A stretch of DNA of 64,000 nucleotides, taken from contig CM051462.1 of NCBI GenBank assembly GCA_028095005.1, positions 87,369,846-87,433,845 of the forward strand. Reading direction: 5' to 3'. A program made the position numbers and the translations under genes. Positions 12,630 to 24,662 of this stretch are shown here, one piece after another. The notes beneath the pieces were generated by a model. The model saw only the letters and a list, made by a program, of their open reading frames with translations. It was not told the origin of the DNA and made no database searches. Every line of letters starts with the position of its first letter. Position 1 is the first letter of the stretch. The stretch comes from Rhynchospora pubera (taxonomy: Eukaryota > Streptophyta > Magnoliopsida > Poales > Cyperaceae).

Positions 12630-13279
12630 AGAGAGATTGAAGACCGTCAACACGAGGCGTTTGAAATTGACCTCTCTCTTAAGCTTTGAAACGTATTTGG
12701 TTTGAGCTTTCTTGCACTTTGATTTCACTTATTTATTGTTTCTAAGAAGTAATTAATGATACTTGTGATTATCATACTTCAATTAATAATATGAATATTC
12801 AAATAATAAGTTGGAGTGACAAATATGATGTCCGAAGAGTTGCATTATTTTACGAAATATATCATTTTATAATTGATAAATATTTTAAAAATCACAAGTA
12901 AATGAAGTAATTAATTTTTTTTTGTCAAATTAGTTCAAAATTAGCTCATAGACCTCCTACACTAAAGTTTCAAATTAGCTCTTCCTGGAATTTATTTTCT
13001 GCATATCTCATTCGTATACTAAACAAATGTCATGGACCATATATATCCTCGGCTATATCTTTTCTGAAGTTCTAAATGAACCTGTAACTCACTAGGACAT
13101 CGCCGCCACTTGTCACTACACCAAAAATGATCTTTAGCACCTGTTTTTTAAAAAACCGGTATTAAAAAGAGTTAGTGATAATTTCGCAATTATCAGACTT
13201 TATCTTTAGCACCGATTTTTTAAAAAAATCGGTACAAAAGAGTTGGCCAAAAAAAAAAAGAAATACAGTCTCTCTTTAA

Positions 13280-13410
13280 GGGATGGCCCAATCTAAGGTG
13301 CCATCCTAGTAGTAGCAGATGAGGGATTGGTACAAGGTAACTCATTTTGAACTACAATCTTCCTAGTAGTAGCAGATGAGGGACGGCCCAATCTAAGGTG
13401 CCAAGTGTCA
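13280..13410. repeat. Scrambled short duplications at the Copia fragment edge
   Basis: CCTAGTAGTAGCAGATGAGGGA occurs twice (about 13,307 and 13,365), and GGCCCAATCTAAGGTGCCA occurs twice (about 13,285 and 13,385), in a different order. The pattern looks like filler DNA copied in during end-joining repair. Confidence 0.7.
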
Positions 13411-15054
13411 ACAGGTGCTCTTTCTCCTAGTGAGGCTTGAGGTAAACAATTTGAAGAAATGGACATGATGTAGAGACCATTATGATTCTTTGCTTGAAGA
13501 AGCATAGTTGAAGTGAGGCAGTCCTTAACAGTACAAAAGCAAGAATTAAACTCAACCATAATAGGATTATCATGTACCAGTTTAGATAATTTTATTAGAT
13601 TTTTTGTAAAGTTTGGTACATGCAGCACCTGAGACAAGGTAATAGATCTACTCCCAAGAGTGATAACCATAGAACCAATATGAGAGATGTGCATACCTTG
13701 ACCATCTCCAATGTGCAGCTTGTCAGCCCCTTCATATGACTCAAAAGATGAAAGATTGTTAATGTCGCTTGTGACATGATGAGTGGCTCCAGAATCTAAG
13801 TACCATTCGGTGGAACCAGTAGGTTGTGCAAAAGTTTGAGCTACATGTGCTTGAGGAGGACCAGAACCAGCAGTAGGAGTAGCTTGAGAAAAAAGAATAC
13901 TCATCTGAGTATCTCATATCACACCTCCACCAACAATTCCTAGCATTGTGACCACGTTTAGCAGATTTGGCAGGTCTCGTTTCTTGCCTGAGAAGTGTTA
14001 TCAGCAGATGCTTTACCAGACTGACCAGTTTGAGCATTATTTCTGAAGCCACCTCTACCAGTATTATGAGGAAAACGACCAGCAAAACCAATCCCTCTCT
14101 GCTGTCAGAAACCACATCTATTTGATTTAGGTGGTCTGGCTGAACTATGCTGATTCTGAGTATAGAATGCAAACGGATTTGAGGCTGAAGGTAGAGTAGA
14201 AGAAGAGGAAGAACCTTGAGCATGAAGTAGTATTTCATGGCTGAGGAGAAGTGACTGCACTTCCACAAATGATATCGGTTCAGCTCGAGAGTTGACGGCG
14301 ACTACAAATGAATTGTACTTCGAGCTAAGACAGCCAAGAACTGTCAAGTCTAGGTCTGCATCATCCACTGGATACCCAATAAAACTCAGTTCATCAGCAA
14401 GTGCTCTAATTTGCTGTATGTAGTTTGAACAGGATCCACCACCTTTGGTAATGGACTGAAGCCCCTTCTTCAATTTTGTCAGACGAGCTCGAGAAGAAAC
14501 AGAGAAGGATTGAGTGAGATACCTCCAAAGGTCAATTGTAGCCATGCCAGAATCATCTGGTCTTGTCTGTACCAGCTGAGAAAATCTGAATTCTGTTGAA
14601 GCTGACCCGTGATAGGATGAAGGGAAGAAGGGGAAAGAGTTGGCATCGTGATAAAACTGCTTAAGCCATAGGCGTGAAGAAGAGGTTCAATTTGGGATCG
14701 CCATGTCAAGAAATTGGATCTTGACAACTTGGTATGAATTGGAAGGGTCAGGAACACCATGGAAGAGGAAGAGGAAGCTCCGTTTGAGCTTTCTTGTGTA
14801 GACATGGAGAAATTGGGAGAAAAGAAAGGTGGTCGAGGATTGCCCATGGTCGGATTGTGCTGAAAATAGAGCGGATTGGAGTTAGAGATGAAGGGATTGG
14901 AGGCGCTGGAGACACCATTGAAGTGGGAAGAGGGACGAATCGAGTGATTGATGGGTTGAAGCGGAGCGCTCTGAGAGAAGATAGTCGAATTGTTGTTAGC
15001 TAATTGACTACCCGACGCATGATTGAGATTAGCTGCCAGAGGTGGTGTCGCCAT
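13293..15054 (-). pseudogene. Ty1/Copia gag-protease fragment inside the CACTA element
   Basis: Read on the minus strand from ATG 15,054, a Copia Gag is visible in pieces: N-terminal Gag (15,054-14,479), the UBN2-like middle in another frame (14,545-14,105), then the retroviral-type aspartic protease 'WYLDSGATHHVTSD' with its DSGA active site (about 13,810) and the start of a GAG-pre-integrase segment with 'TWHLRLGRPS' (about 13,380). At least two frameshifts separate the parts. Integrase core, reverse transcriptase and RNase H are absent. Non-coding sequence at about 15,060-15,280, with a degenerate TGGTATCC at 15,134, is probably its leader and part of an LTR. CACTA subterminal repeats lie on both sides, so the fragment was captured by, or inserted into, the CACTA element. 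Confidence 0.8.
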
Positions 15055-15419
15055 GGTACAAGATCAAGAACAGAAATCCTAGAAATTGAAGGGGAAGAGA
15101 ATAGTCGACGTTAGCCACATGGATACCATAATAGACTTGTGATATATAAATGATTTTTATATTTTCTCAAATTGTGTCTATATAATACATCTCCTAGGTA
15201 TTTATACCTAACTACTGTACAGACTCGATCTCCAGTGACACTCTATTATATGTGTCCATTACATTGCTATTTTCTGTCCTAATACTCTTTAGTACCGGTT
15301 TTTTTAAAATACCGGTGTTAAAAATAAACTCTTTAGTATTATTTTTTACAAAAACCGGTGCCAAAGAGAAACCGACTTTTGTTTTTTTCACAGTTCTTTC
15401 GTACCGGTGCTAAAGAATT

Positions 15420-16529
15420 TTTTTTTCTCGTTCTCTTCATTAGACCGAACCCCTGCCTCTTTTAGTCTTTCTACTCTCGTTCTCTTCAGATGCTTCTCTT
15501 CTTCTCTTCAGATGCACATCGACGTCGACTCCCAGTGCCTGCCTTTTTGGAAACCGAGGACCAAGTCGGCCTCCTCGTCTCCTTCCTCACCTCAACGCAC
15601 CATCGCCAGACGAGGCCTTCTTCGTCTCAACTTCGCTAGACCCGGCAGCGTAACCTCAGGTACCTCGATGATATCGATGAACGGAGGTACTATGATGTCT
15701 CCGCAGCCTCCACTTTATTGGTAATTCTGGCACAAATTGTCATCCATTTTTGGTACTGTTTCCTTCTCTCTTTTCTTTAGAAATTTTATGTTCATGTCAA
15801 AAGTAATCTGTTAGTTAATTTTAAAGTTAAAACATAATCGAATGCTCTATCAATTATATTGATTTAAGCCATCATCCATTTTGCCCCTTTTGTGATTTCT
15901 TGTCCGAAATTGGTTCATTTCTTTGATTAATTTCTTAAATAAACTTTATGATTTCTTGTCCGAAACAGTACCATTTCAAAATTAACTTACTATTTACTTA
16001 ATCTTCTTTATTTTGTCACAGATATTTGGTAATCCTGATGACAATTCAGGTTCATGTAGGAGATGATTTTTTTCAAGCGGAGATGACAAACCAAAGGTTT
16101 TTAATCAGGTTACCATCTGCCGTTTTATTTGCTCAAGTCATCACCAAATACCTAATTTATCCAAATAGATAATCTGAGTCTAAAATGTGCACATCTCCTT
16201 AAACTAGAGTAAATTAGCATCAATTATGACTTTTTCTTAATCTGTTATGTCGAATATTAGAATTGGGAGCTTGAGCCTGAAAAACACTGAACTAAGGTAG
16301 TTTTACAACTATTGTAGATTACTAAATACAGAATTTTGTTGAAAGCTAAATATGATAAGTAACCTAATATTAATGTTTTTGTTAGTTCTACTGCAATAAT
16401 AGTTAACTACTATTCATTACTGTTTTATTTGATCAGTGATATATGTAGGTTTTTATTTTGTAAATTAAATTTTACAAAATGTTTTCTCTGCTAATGCTAG
16501 TACTAATAAGTCTGAATTTTTATTCTTCC
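15420..16529 (+). other. CACTA interior, possible captured 5' sequence
   Basis: An open frame at 15,407-15,724 is Ser/Pro/Arg-rich and not recognised; it ends near a GC-richer block that could be a captured exon. The rest to 16,529 is intron-like, ending in a pyrimidine-rich tract and CAG at 16,532. This could be host sequence captured together with the transporter exon, but nothing proves it. Confidence 0.3.
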
Positions 16530-16532
16530 AGG

Positions 16533-16705
16533 TCGTAAATTTCTTCGTTGGCTTGTTGTTTCTACAGCTTCTAGAACAACAGGGTGCACATTTGTTGTAC
16601 TCTATTTTCGCAACAGTTTGTGTAGTAGCAGCAATTTTTGTGAGGAAGAATGTGGTTGAGAAAAAGGGAAAGACTCTTCAAGAAGCCCTTCTGCAAACTT
16701 TTGAA
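16533..16705 (+). pseudogene. Captured last exon of a plastidic-glucose-transporter-like (MFS) gene
   Basis: After a clean 3' splice site (ttcttccag) the frame encodes 'VVNFFVGLLFLQLLEQQG' and then a transmembrane stretch with 'KNVVEKKGKTLQEALL'. This is the last membrane helices and the [ET]KGxxLxE tail of the sugar-porter subgroup of major facilitator transporters, closest in my memory to the SGB1/probable plastidic glucose transporter group. Only about 57 residues remain, out of roughly 500. The usual QEIE tail is altered to QEALL and the frame then runs into unrelated sequence until 16,774. It lies inside the CACTA element, so it is a transduplicated gene fragment, not a working transporter. 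Confidence 0.7.
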
Positions 16706-18805
16706 GTCCTTACTGGTACCATATCGGGTGATATAATGGTACAAACTTGTGAATTTTCAGGGCTAGTTTCGTGAGAATTTTTGTTAGCCACAAAAGTAGA
16801 TTTGGGTATGCAATTTAAATTGGGTAGTGGTGCATCATGTAATTTGGATATGCAATTTACTGGTACCATAGAAGTTGTTGTTTCATGTTTCTTATTAGCC
16901 ACAAAACTACTGCTGCATCAAGTAATTTGGGTATGCAATTTAATTTGGGTTGCCAGCAGAATTTAATTTGGGTTGCTAGAAGAAATGCTAGCAACAAAAT
17001 CAATAATTTTTTTTTAAAAAATGATTTTTAGCACAGGTTTTTAATAAATAACCGGTGCTAAAAATGATAGCAAGCAACATAATTAGTACTTTTTTTTTAA
17101 AAAAATTATTTTTAGCACCGATTTTTAACTAAAGATCAATTAAACAAATATAACAAAAAAATCGGCTGGTTTTTAATAACGCGTTTTTAATACCGGTTTT
17201 TAATATATCTTTAGCACCCCTCATTAGTACCGGTGTCCAACCGGTACTAATGGGCCATATTTAACCGGTGCTAATAAGTGAAAATGGCATGTGTAAGTAC
17301 AACGCAGATGTTATTTTTTAATTATGTTTTCAATCTGATATATACTCTGCGTCATTTTTTGTTTTTAAGTACCGGTTAAATATAGGTTATTAGTACCGGT
17401 TGTCAGGCGGTACTAATAATAAGGGTGCTAAAGATAATTAAAAATCGGTACTAAAAAGCCGGTACTAAAAACGCGCTAGAATTCACGAAAAAAAAAAAGC
17501 GAGGATCTTTAGTACTGATTTTTAACTAATAACAGGTACTAAAGATGTCTGACAACTTGATTGGTTTTGGCGGCATCTTATTTTAAAAAAAATTTAATTG
17601 ATCTTTAGTACCTATTTTTTAGAAAAACAAGTACTAAAGATCATATTAGTTAAAAATAGATTCTAAAGATCCCCATTTTTTTATATTTATATTTACTATC
17701 TTTAGTACCGACTTTTAGGCTTATAATCGGTACTAAAGATCATTGTAAAAAAAAAATTTATTTCTGAGACTAGTGTCTTTTTTTGCTAGCCATCAATTAA
17801 TGCCGATGTACCCATATATCACATTTCAAAATCTATATATTATACAAATAATTTACATACACAAATTCATAACAAATTTATACACAATGAAATAAATAAT
17901 AATTCATACACAATAATTTAAATAATAATTAACATCATTGTAAAAATTTCAATAATTTTTTAATTATAAAAATTTCGGGTTTAAACTCAATTCCAAAATT
18001 CATTAACAAAAATTAACCTTAATTTGTCGGATTTAAGCATTTAACACAAATATTTAACCAAAATCTATTAGCAGTGAGATAATGGTGTACCTTACTCGTC
18101 GTAGAGGTGGTGTAGTCGCGTCGAGGGAGAGAGAGCAGCGAGAGAATGACACAATCGAGTCAATTGAGAGGGAGACAGACGGTGGAGAGGGAGGGAGAGA
18201 GGCAGTAGATCGAGAGAGACCGGAGAGGCATGTTGAGAAAGAGGAGTGGAGAGTAGATCAAGAGGGAGAGGTAGTGGAGAAGAAGAGAGTCGAGAGAGAG
18301 AAGGCAGCAGCTAAATTTTGGACTTAGAAAAATTCTCATGGAGAGAGAGACAACTTAATTGGTTTTGGCGGCATCTTATTTTTAAAAAAAATTAATTGAT
18401 CTTTAGTACCTATTTTTTGGAAAAACAAGTACTAAAGATCATATTTATAGTACTGGTTTTTAATAAAAAACTGGTACTAAAGATAGACAAAATTTTAATT
18501 TTTTGACAATCCTTTAGTACCAGTTTTTTATTAAAAATCGGTACTAAAAATACTATCTTTAGTACCGATTTTTTAGAAAAAATCGGTACTAAAGATGGAC
18601 AAAATTTTGAATTTTTTGACAACCTTTTAGTATCGGTTTGTTCTTAAAATCGGTGCTAAAGATAAAATTATTTTTTTATTTTTATCGCCAATATTTTAGC
18701 ACCAGTTTTTCAAAAAAAAACCGATACTAAAGATAAAACCTGACAATTACGAAATTGCCACCGACTATTTTTTATACCGATTTTCTTAAAAATAGATATT
18801 AATAT

Positions 18806-18846
<41 letters not shown>

Positions 18847-18856
18847 TGCCGTAGTG
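16706..18856. repeat. Right half of the CACTA element: subterminal repeat arrays
   Basis: Dominated by repeated inverted CTTTAGTACCGGTTTTT/AAAAACCGGTACTAAAGAT units (17,020-17,760 and 18,395-18,790). A GC/GA-rich spacer (18,082-18,330) gives a highly charged Arg/Glu frame that I do not accept as a gene. Ends in a (GA)n run at 18,807-18,842. Confidence 0.65.
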
Positions 18857-18864
18857 ATATATGC

Positions 18865-18897
<33 letters not shown>

Positions 18898-18901
<4 letters not shown>

Positions 18902-19302
18902 TTGGCTAAAGTATACTCCAGCATACGGATCAAACCTGTATGCTAGAGTCGTTTCAGAAAATCTAAAATTCAAACAGTCGATCCAAACCGTTCAAGTTGT
19001 TTTCCATGTAAAAATATCCTTCAAGATCAAATTTTACATTTTTTCGAATTTTTTTGCTATATATTATGCTATTTTCAAATTGAAGGGCCAGAAATACTCC
19101 TTTACAACTCCTTTACAATATTTTTTTAAAATAGCATAATATATAATAAAAAATTCGAAAAAATATAAATTTTAGTTTCCTATGAGATTTCAATATGGAG
19201 AACAATTTGAAAGCTTCAGATCGACCGTATGCATTTTAGATTGTGAGAAACGACTCCAGCATACGGGCTATCTATATGCTGGAGTATACTTTAGCCAATC
19301 TA
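18898..19302. mobile_element. Foldback MITE, about 405 bp
   Basis: The left arm AGATTGGCTAAAGTATACTC and the right arm, its complement, frame an almost fully self-complementary element. Both arms contain 'ccagcatacgg' and 'gaaacgact(c)' blocks, and the middle folds on 'atattatgctatttt'/'aaaatagcataatat'. It is flanked by (TA)n and (GA)n microsatellites. Related but more diverged segments occur at about 19,312-19,500, 33,400-33,650 and 45,760-45,930. Non-coding; superfamily uncertain (Mutator-like or foldback). Confidence 0.65.
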
Positions 19303-19499
19303 TATATATATATATATAGAGTTTAGCTACGGTGAGTCGCGACTCACGGACCATCCGGTAAGTCGCGACCAAAACTTCTAGATCTAGATCAAAATGACCG
19401 ATCCAAACCGTACAATATGATCTCCCTATTGAAATCTCCATGTAGACCGAATTTTTTATTTTTTTCAAAATTTTTAAGTATTTTTTTGAAATTTTAGAA

Positions 19500-20375
19500 A
19501 ATCGTTAATCTAATTGGTTCTGAATTATTCAAAAACATCAGTTTTTAATCTAATTGGTTCTGAACCCGGTACAACCGGGTTGGATTATATATTTTATTGG
19601 ATAATCCGGATACAAACCCGATCCGTTTTATTTCTGTTGATATGATCTAATATGTATCTCATAAACATAATTTGCATTTACTTTTTTCTTAATCCTGGCT
19701 TCGTTTGGATGAGGTGTGGGAAGAAGGGAAGAAGTGGGAAGAAATATTGGAAAGTGTGTAACTTTGTGAAGAATTTAGAATGTTTAATAATAAATTTGGG
19801 TCATTCTTCCCTTGTTCTCTTCTTCCCACTCCAATCCAAACACAGCCCCTACTATCAGAGATGCCTAGGTAGAGAGGTTTTACTTTGTTACAATGTGTGT
19901 TGCATTGGCTGGCAGCTTGCAGGCACTAAGTTTCGGGATAATTATTTTTCACCATGTGAACAATTTTTGTTTTTAATTGTTCTTAAGCACGGTTCACACA
20001 GGTGCATGGTAAGAAATTATAAAAGAAAAGTATACCGTGGTTTTACTTAATTTTTCCTCTTCAAGACTACTAATGTTTGAACAATGATCAATTGATAGAT
20101 GTTAATTTTATTTATATATCCTATTAATATTGGTTTTATTTCATTTTTTCTTCATTTTTGTTTAATTAATATTGTTAGTTTTATTTATGTACCATATTAA
20201 TAATAACCCGTTTAACCGGAAACCCGTAAAAATCCGTAGATAAAAAATTTATATGGGTTGGGTTGGATTACGGGTGGATCAACTAAAGAAAAAATTTAAC
20301 CTGGTATAATTGAGTTGGGTTGAAATATTGATAAAAATTTGCAAGCTTTTCCGTTGTACAGCCCTAATTAAAGCA
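19500..20375. mobile_element. Decayed hAT-type element with a nested MITE
   Basis: The right end reads 'gttgtacagcccta' at about 20,353-20,366, a TAGGGC-type hAT end in inverse orientation. Subterminal 'ccgggttggattat' and 'gggttgggttggattacgggt' repeats lie at both sides (19,570-19,640 and 20,205-20,330). The left end is not clear: 'aatctaattggttctgaa' is duplicated at 19,506 and 19,547. A Harbinger MITE (19,697-19,849) lies inside. Confidence 0.45.
19697..19849. mobile_element. Harbinger/Tourist-like MITE, about 153 bp
   Basis: The ends are GGCTTCGTTTGGAT at the left and ATCCAAACACAGCCC at the right. The internal 'ggaaagtgtgtaactttgtgaaga' block is shared with the copies at 24,474, 28,878 and 34,101. 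The target duplication is unclear. Confidence 0.6.
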
Positions 20376-21540
20376 AGGAAGAATCATATGAAAATTTCTT
20401 GTTTGATTTGAGAAAATTCTCAGAAAGAATTTACTATGGGAACTAAAAAAGAAACACACTAGTGCATTTTGGGAAACATATGACAAGAAAACAACACTTT
20501 TGTGCGCGATTGAGAACTTTTGAGAACTGAAATTGTATGTTACATAATTTTTCCAATAATCTTTTCAAGTTATTTGCCAAATTTTATTTTCCATTGCAAG
20601 TGCACTGACCATTGCGGATGGTTTGAAGGATATATCAGCCCACTATTGATAACCATGATTGGCACATATAGAAATTTTTAATGAATAATTTTCTCTTTTA
20701 TCTATACTGAAGTTTATCGGTGCGTATAGCTGAGAGACAAGCTCAAAATGAATTGGCATTTCCTACACTGGATGTACTAGTGCTCAATCTCTTTGAAAAA
20801 ACTAGCAAGTTACAAAATCAAATTTTCATGGCTGTTCGCCAATATAAATTTTTTTTTCACTACATTGTGCGTTAAAATATATCTAATCTAAACTTTACTA
20901 ATTCAATATTCATCAAAATTAGTGACTCATTGCTGACCCAAAGTCGTGCCAGAAAATTTGCATAATTCCGTATTAGTAGAGAAGTATAAGGAGACAGTTT
21001 TGAAATTAAAACATTGACACAAATCCTTAACTTTAAGATACAGGAGTACAGGACAGCAAGGAGAATATCGCATCTTTTCATAATTATAGAAAAATTGATC
21101 AGACAAAAAATCATGGGAAGATCAATCGTTAAATAGGGTAGAGGCATTTTCGTCCATACTTCTAAATTTTGATTTTACATATTTAAAATATTACTAAAAG
21201 TAATCAAGAGAGTAAATTTCTACAATAATTGTGATTAGGAGGGGGATATTACTAAATTCAAAAGTTAGAAGGAATATTTTCAATTAGATAAGATTGCAGG
21301 TATGTGACTGATTTTTTCTTAAAAGAATGGAGTCATTGCGCAATGAGGTCTAGCCTACCCCTACTCCCCTAGATAGCTGCTATCTAGTTTTCTAAAAAAA
21401 AAAAATGAGGTCTAGCCTGAAAGAGCCCAGCGGATCACGTTTTAAACACAAGATCGAGCAGTTGACAGATGTGTCTAGGAGCTATTATAAATTTGATGAA
21501 AGTAATTTCCATTGAGTGGTGAGCACTTATTTGCTCGGAC
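20376..21540. other. Intergenic
   Basis: AT-rich. No recognisable gene, repeat or element. Confidence 0.3.
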
Positions 21541-22659
21541 TAGGGATGAAAACGGATCGGATACGGAGCGGATGTTGATCTTTTTATATCCGCATTCATA
21601 TTTTTTTCGGATACGGATACAAATACGAATGCGTTCGAATACGGATACGGTTTGGATATTAAACGGATGCGGATACGGTTCGGATATTTTCGGATACGGA
21701 ATCGAATACGAATATATTTTGTCGGATACGGATAATATTTTAATCTTTTTTGTTTATTTACAATAGCATTTTCTCTACATATAATGTTATTCAATATACT
21801 CAATGTCAATATTAGTACTTCGTCAAGATCTGTAATAGTACATGCGAATGAATATCTATTATTTTTCATAGTTTGAGCCAAATGAGCATTTTTTTAAAAT
21901 ATGAAAGTTAATTTTAATAACATTGCCTTCAATTACAATGTACAACTTGAGAAGTATACTTCTTTAAAATCAAAGTAAGCAAATTTATTTATTGGGTTTC
22001 AACTTTCAACACATAAATAAAAGGCTAAAAGTGAAAGCAACTGAGAAACATTCTAAAATTGCAAGTACCACATAAGTACAAATCTAATAAGATTGATTAA
22101 TAAATTTAGTTTTTCCACAATTTGAATTCCAACAGTATATTTAAATATTCATTGTCAAATCATATCATGTTACCTTAATTGTCATCATATATTAAAATAG
22201 TATATTAATCATATGTAATTATCATGATTAGAGAAAAAAAATTAAGTTTAGTGTTGTTATCATATATAATCATCTCAATAATAGAAAATAAAAATAATTT
22301 TATTTTACTAGTCCAAATGAAAATATTATTGTAAGAGAATTTATCTAATAAAAGTTAAGTATTATCTAATTAAAAGTATTCTCTAATGTAGATAAGTAGT
22401 TATATTAATCATCTTATGCTGTTAAAGATACGGATAAACGGATTAATATCTATCGGATACGGATAATATCCATGTCGGATACGAATACGGATCGGATATT
22501 GTCAAAAAACTCAAAACCATATCCGCATCCATATTTTTTTGGCGGATACAAATACGAATACGGATATGTTCGGATACGGATATGGATCGGATATTACGCG
22601 CATTTTTCGAATTCAGATACGGATCGGAGCGGATAAAATTCGCTCCGTTTTCATCCCTA
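21541..22659. mobile_element. Non-autonomous hAT-type element, 1,119 bp
   Basis: Terminal repeats TAGGGATGAAAACGG at the left and the complement of TAGGGATGAAAACGG at the right frame dense subterminal arrays of CGGATACGGAT and its complement (21,555-21,735 and 22,425-22,640). The middle is AT-rich and non-coding. Flanks GCTCGGAC and GATTCGGA are similar but not identical; an offset 'ctcggac'/'ttcggac' pair may be the eroded 8-bp target duplication. This is a typical plant hAT miniature element. Confidence 0.75.
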
Positions 22660-24473
22660 GATTCGGACACCCTTCGAATGAGTCCGGACATTCCAAAATC
22701 TCAATAAAGACATAATTATCCTTGTATGTTTTAATTAATTACATGTGCAGTATCCAGTAAAAAAAATAAAAGAGTAAATTTTTTCGGAAGTCCCTAAGTT
22801 CAGTGACTAAAATTGAATTATGTACAAACATTAGTGACTTCCGGAAAAATTTACTCAAAATAAAAATTAGTACTCCACACGCACAAGTTTCTGTAACCGA
22901 AAATATCATTAAATTTAATAAAAATTCTTTCGATTACTTCTGCTATCTATTAAACAAGAAAAAAATATATATAGCAAGCCGAAAGCATACTCATATTTCG
23001 AAGTATATTTAAAAAAATTGTGTAAAATTTTAGGGAGAGACTGAACGAGTTTAGCGCTCTCCTAATTAATCCAAAAAATAAAAGTCTTCCAACAAGCCAG
23101 CTTTATTTATTCCATTATATATCTTTTTTCCTATTCGCAAAAATAATTGAGGCATAGATAGGGGTGTTCGATCGGTGTTCCGATAAAGAAGAGGGCATTT
23201 TTTGTCATTTGGAAAATGTAGGAGTGTGTGGACTAAACAAGAGAGTGTCCAAATCAATTCCCTGATTTGCTATTTTTTTCTTATAAATTCTCTCTCTTTT
23301 TTGAACGCCTATAAATTCTCTCTTAGGTATAATGTGTCTTATATTATTAAATATAAACCAAGTTCATTTATGAAAATTATCTAAAGAATGTATTGGATTT
23401 TGATGGAAAATCCAATGGACCATATTCATTGAATTTATGATCCTTTAATTGCCTTAGTCAATTTATTTCTCTCTCGTGTCATAATTTGGCACATCTTCCC
23501 TAATTTCATCCAAAAAGAAAAATAGACACAGAGTGAAAAAAATGTCATTATTTTTCAATCATAATTTGGACTAAGGTCAAATTAAAGAAGATTAGATTTT
23601 CACATAACGATGTCTTATCTTCAAAACTATGAGTTCTAAATTCTGATTTACTTTTTTTATTTGAAATACATGACATTTTGAACAATTCAGAAATATTATA
23701 ACGAATTAAATATTTCAATTTCTATCTGAATTCCCTTTCATATATAAGGGTTTGTAATAATCGATATGCAAAGTTTAATCAAGAAAATCATTTCTCAATT
23801 CTACTCTCTCTTCTCTCGTTCTTTCTCTTTCCTATCTGAATCTTGTCCTTCAATCTGATCTCTAATTCTCTCCCAAATCCTCCTGATTATCTCAAATTAA
23901 TCAAATTCAGATGTCAGATCATGACATTTTACTTCCCGAATCGAATTCCACACGGCTCAAAAAGATCAGTATTCCAATTTTCATTAGAAAAGCAAAAATA
24001 GTTTATCGATCACATCTTTAGAAAGAAAAGTACGACCAATTACCAACTACAAACGAATTGTACTTGTACTGGCTCAGTATAAGAGGCGCATATGCTCAGA
24101 CAATGAGATTTAATGAATCAGTGCCGATTTAGCAAAGGTTGGAAAGTAATTCGATTAGGAATTAAATACTGAATGTTTGGCAGCTAGGTAATATATAGAA
24201 ATTTCGTAGAGAAAGAATGCATGATACTTTATAATCTGAAATAGGTCTCCTGCCTAGAAATATTAAAACTAATATTTAGTGAGCCCAACATATTTTAAGT
24301 ACTTTAGAATGATTGCTGAAAATAAAGGGCAAAAAGTCTGGCGCACAATGATTAGGATATGAAATACTCAAAAGTCAAATGGTCGCATTGTTTGTTTCTG
24401 AAACTTTACTGAGAAAATATTGGTGAACTTTTTCAATGAGATTTGGTGCAGGAATGACTAAATTTTTATCTCA
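22660..24473. other. Intergenic
   Basis: AT-rich with no supported gene. 'cggaagtccctaagttcagtgac'-type and 'agtgacttccggaaaaatttactc' sequences at 22,770-22,856 form a short imperfect inverted repeat, perhaps a small MITE. A pyrimidine-rich leader-like stretch at 23,800-23,900 has no ORF behind it. Confidence 0.3.
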
Positions 24474-24662
24474 GGCTCCGTTTGGATGCGTTGAGAATAA
24501 AGTAGAAAGAAGAAAGAAGGGAAGAAATTTATTGGGAAGGGGTAAATTTATTGGGAAGTGTGTAACTTTTGTGAAGAGTTTGGATGGTTAGAAATAAATT
24601 TATTGGTAAAAAGTGGTTATTCCTTATTCCTAATTCCGAAAAGAAGCCATCCAAACGGAGCC
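24474..24662. mobile_element. Harbinger/Tourist-like MITE, 189 bp
   Basis: Perfect ends GGCTCCGTTTGGAT and ATCCAAACGGAGCC, flanked by TCA on both sides (3-bp target duplication). Internal 'gggaagtgtgtaacttttgtgaagagtttggat' type sequence is the family core. The best preserved ends of the five copies. Confidence 0.75.

Larger units (their letters stand above)
13114..18856. mobile_element. CACTA (En/Spm)-type non-autonomous element, about 5.7 kb
   Basis: The left end is CACTACACCAAAAA; the right end is the complement of CACTACGGCATAAA. About 90 bp of subterminal sequence match in inverted orientation: both ends share 'aatttcg(c/t)aatt(a/g)tca' and 'ttttatctttag(c/t)a'. Many copies of CTTTAG(T/C)ACCGGTTTTT and its complement form hairpin-like subterminal arrays at 13,130-13,245, 15,285-15,415, 17,020-17,240, 17,340-17,760 and 18,395-18,790, as in grass CACTA families. 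No transposase is present. The interior holds a Copia fragment and a captured host exon. The 3-bp flanks (TGT, ATA) do not match; the right side abuts GA/TA microsatellites, so the insertion site may have eroded. Confidence 0.7.

Noticed and set aside
15407..15724. A 105-codon open frame as a gene
   Set aside because: Ser/Pro/Arg-rich, starts within CACTA repeat sequence and matches no family; kept only as possible captured sequence.
18082..18327. An 81-codon Arg/Glu-rich open frame
   Set aside because: GA-rich low-complexity DNA inside the CACTA repeat region gives charged frames by chance; no domain, no splice context.
13114..18856. A 3-bp target duplication for the CACTA element
   Set aside because: The flanks are TGT and ATA. 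They do not match, so the element call rests only on its ends and subterminal repeats.
18710..18973. A minus-strand 87-codon frame
   Set aside because: It runs through the (GA)n and (TA)n microsatellites and the foldback MITE arm.
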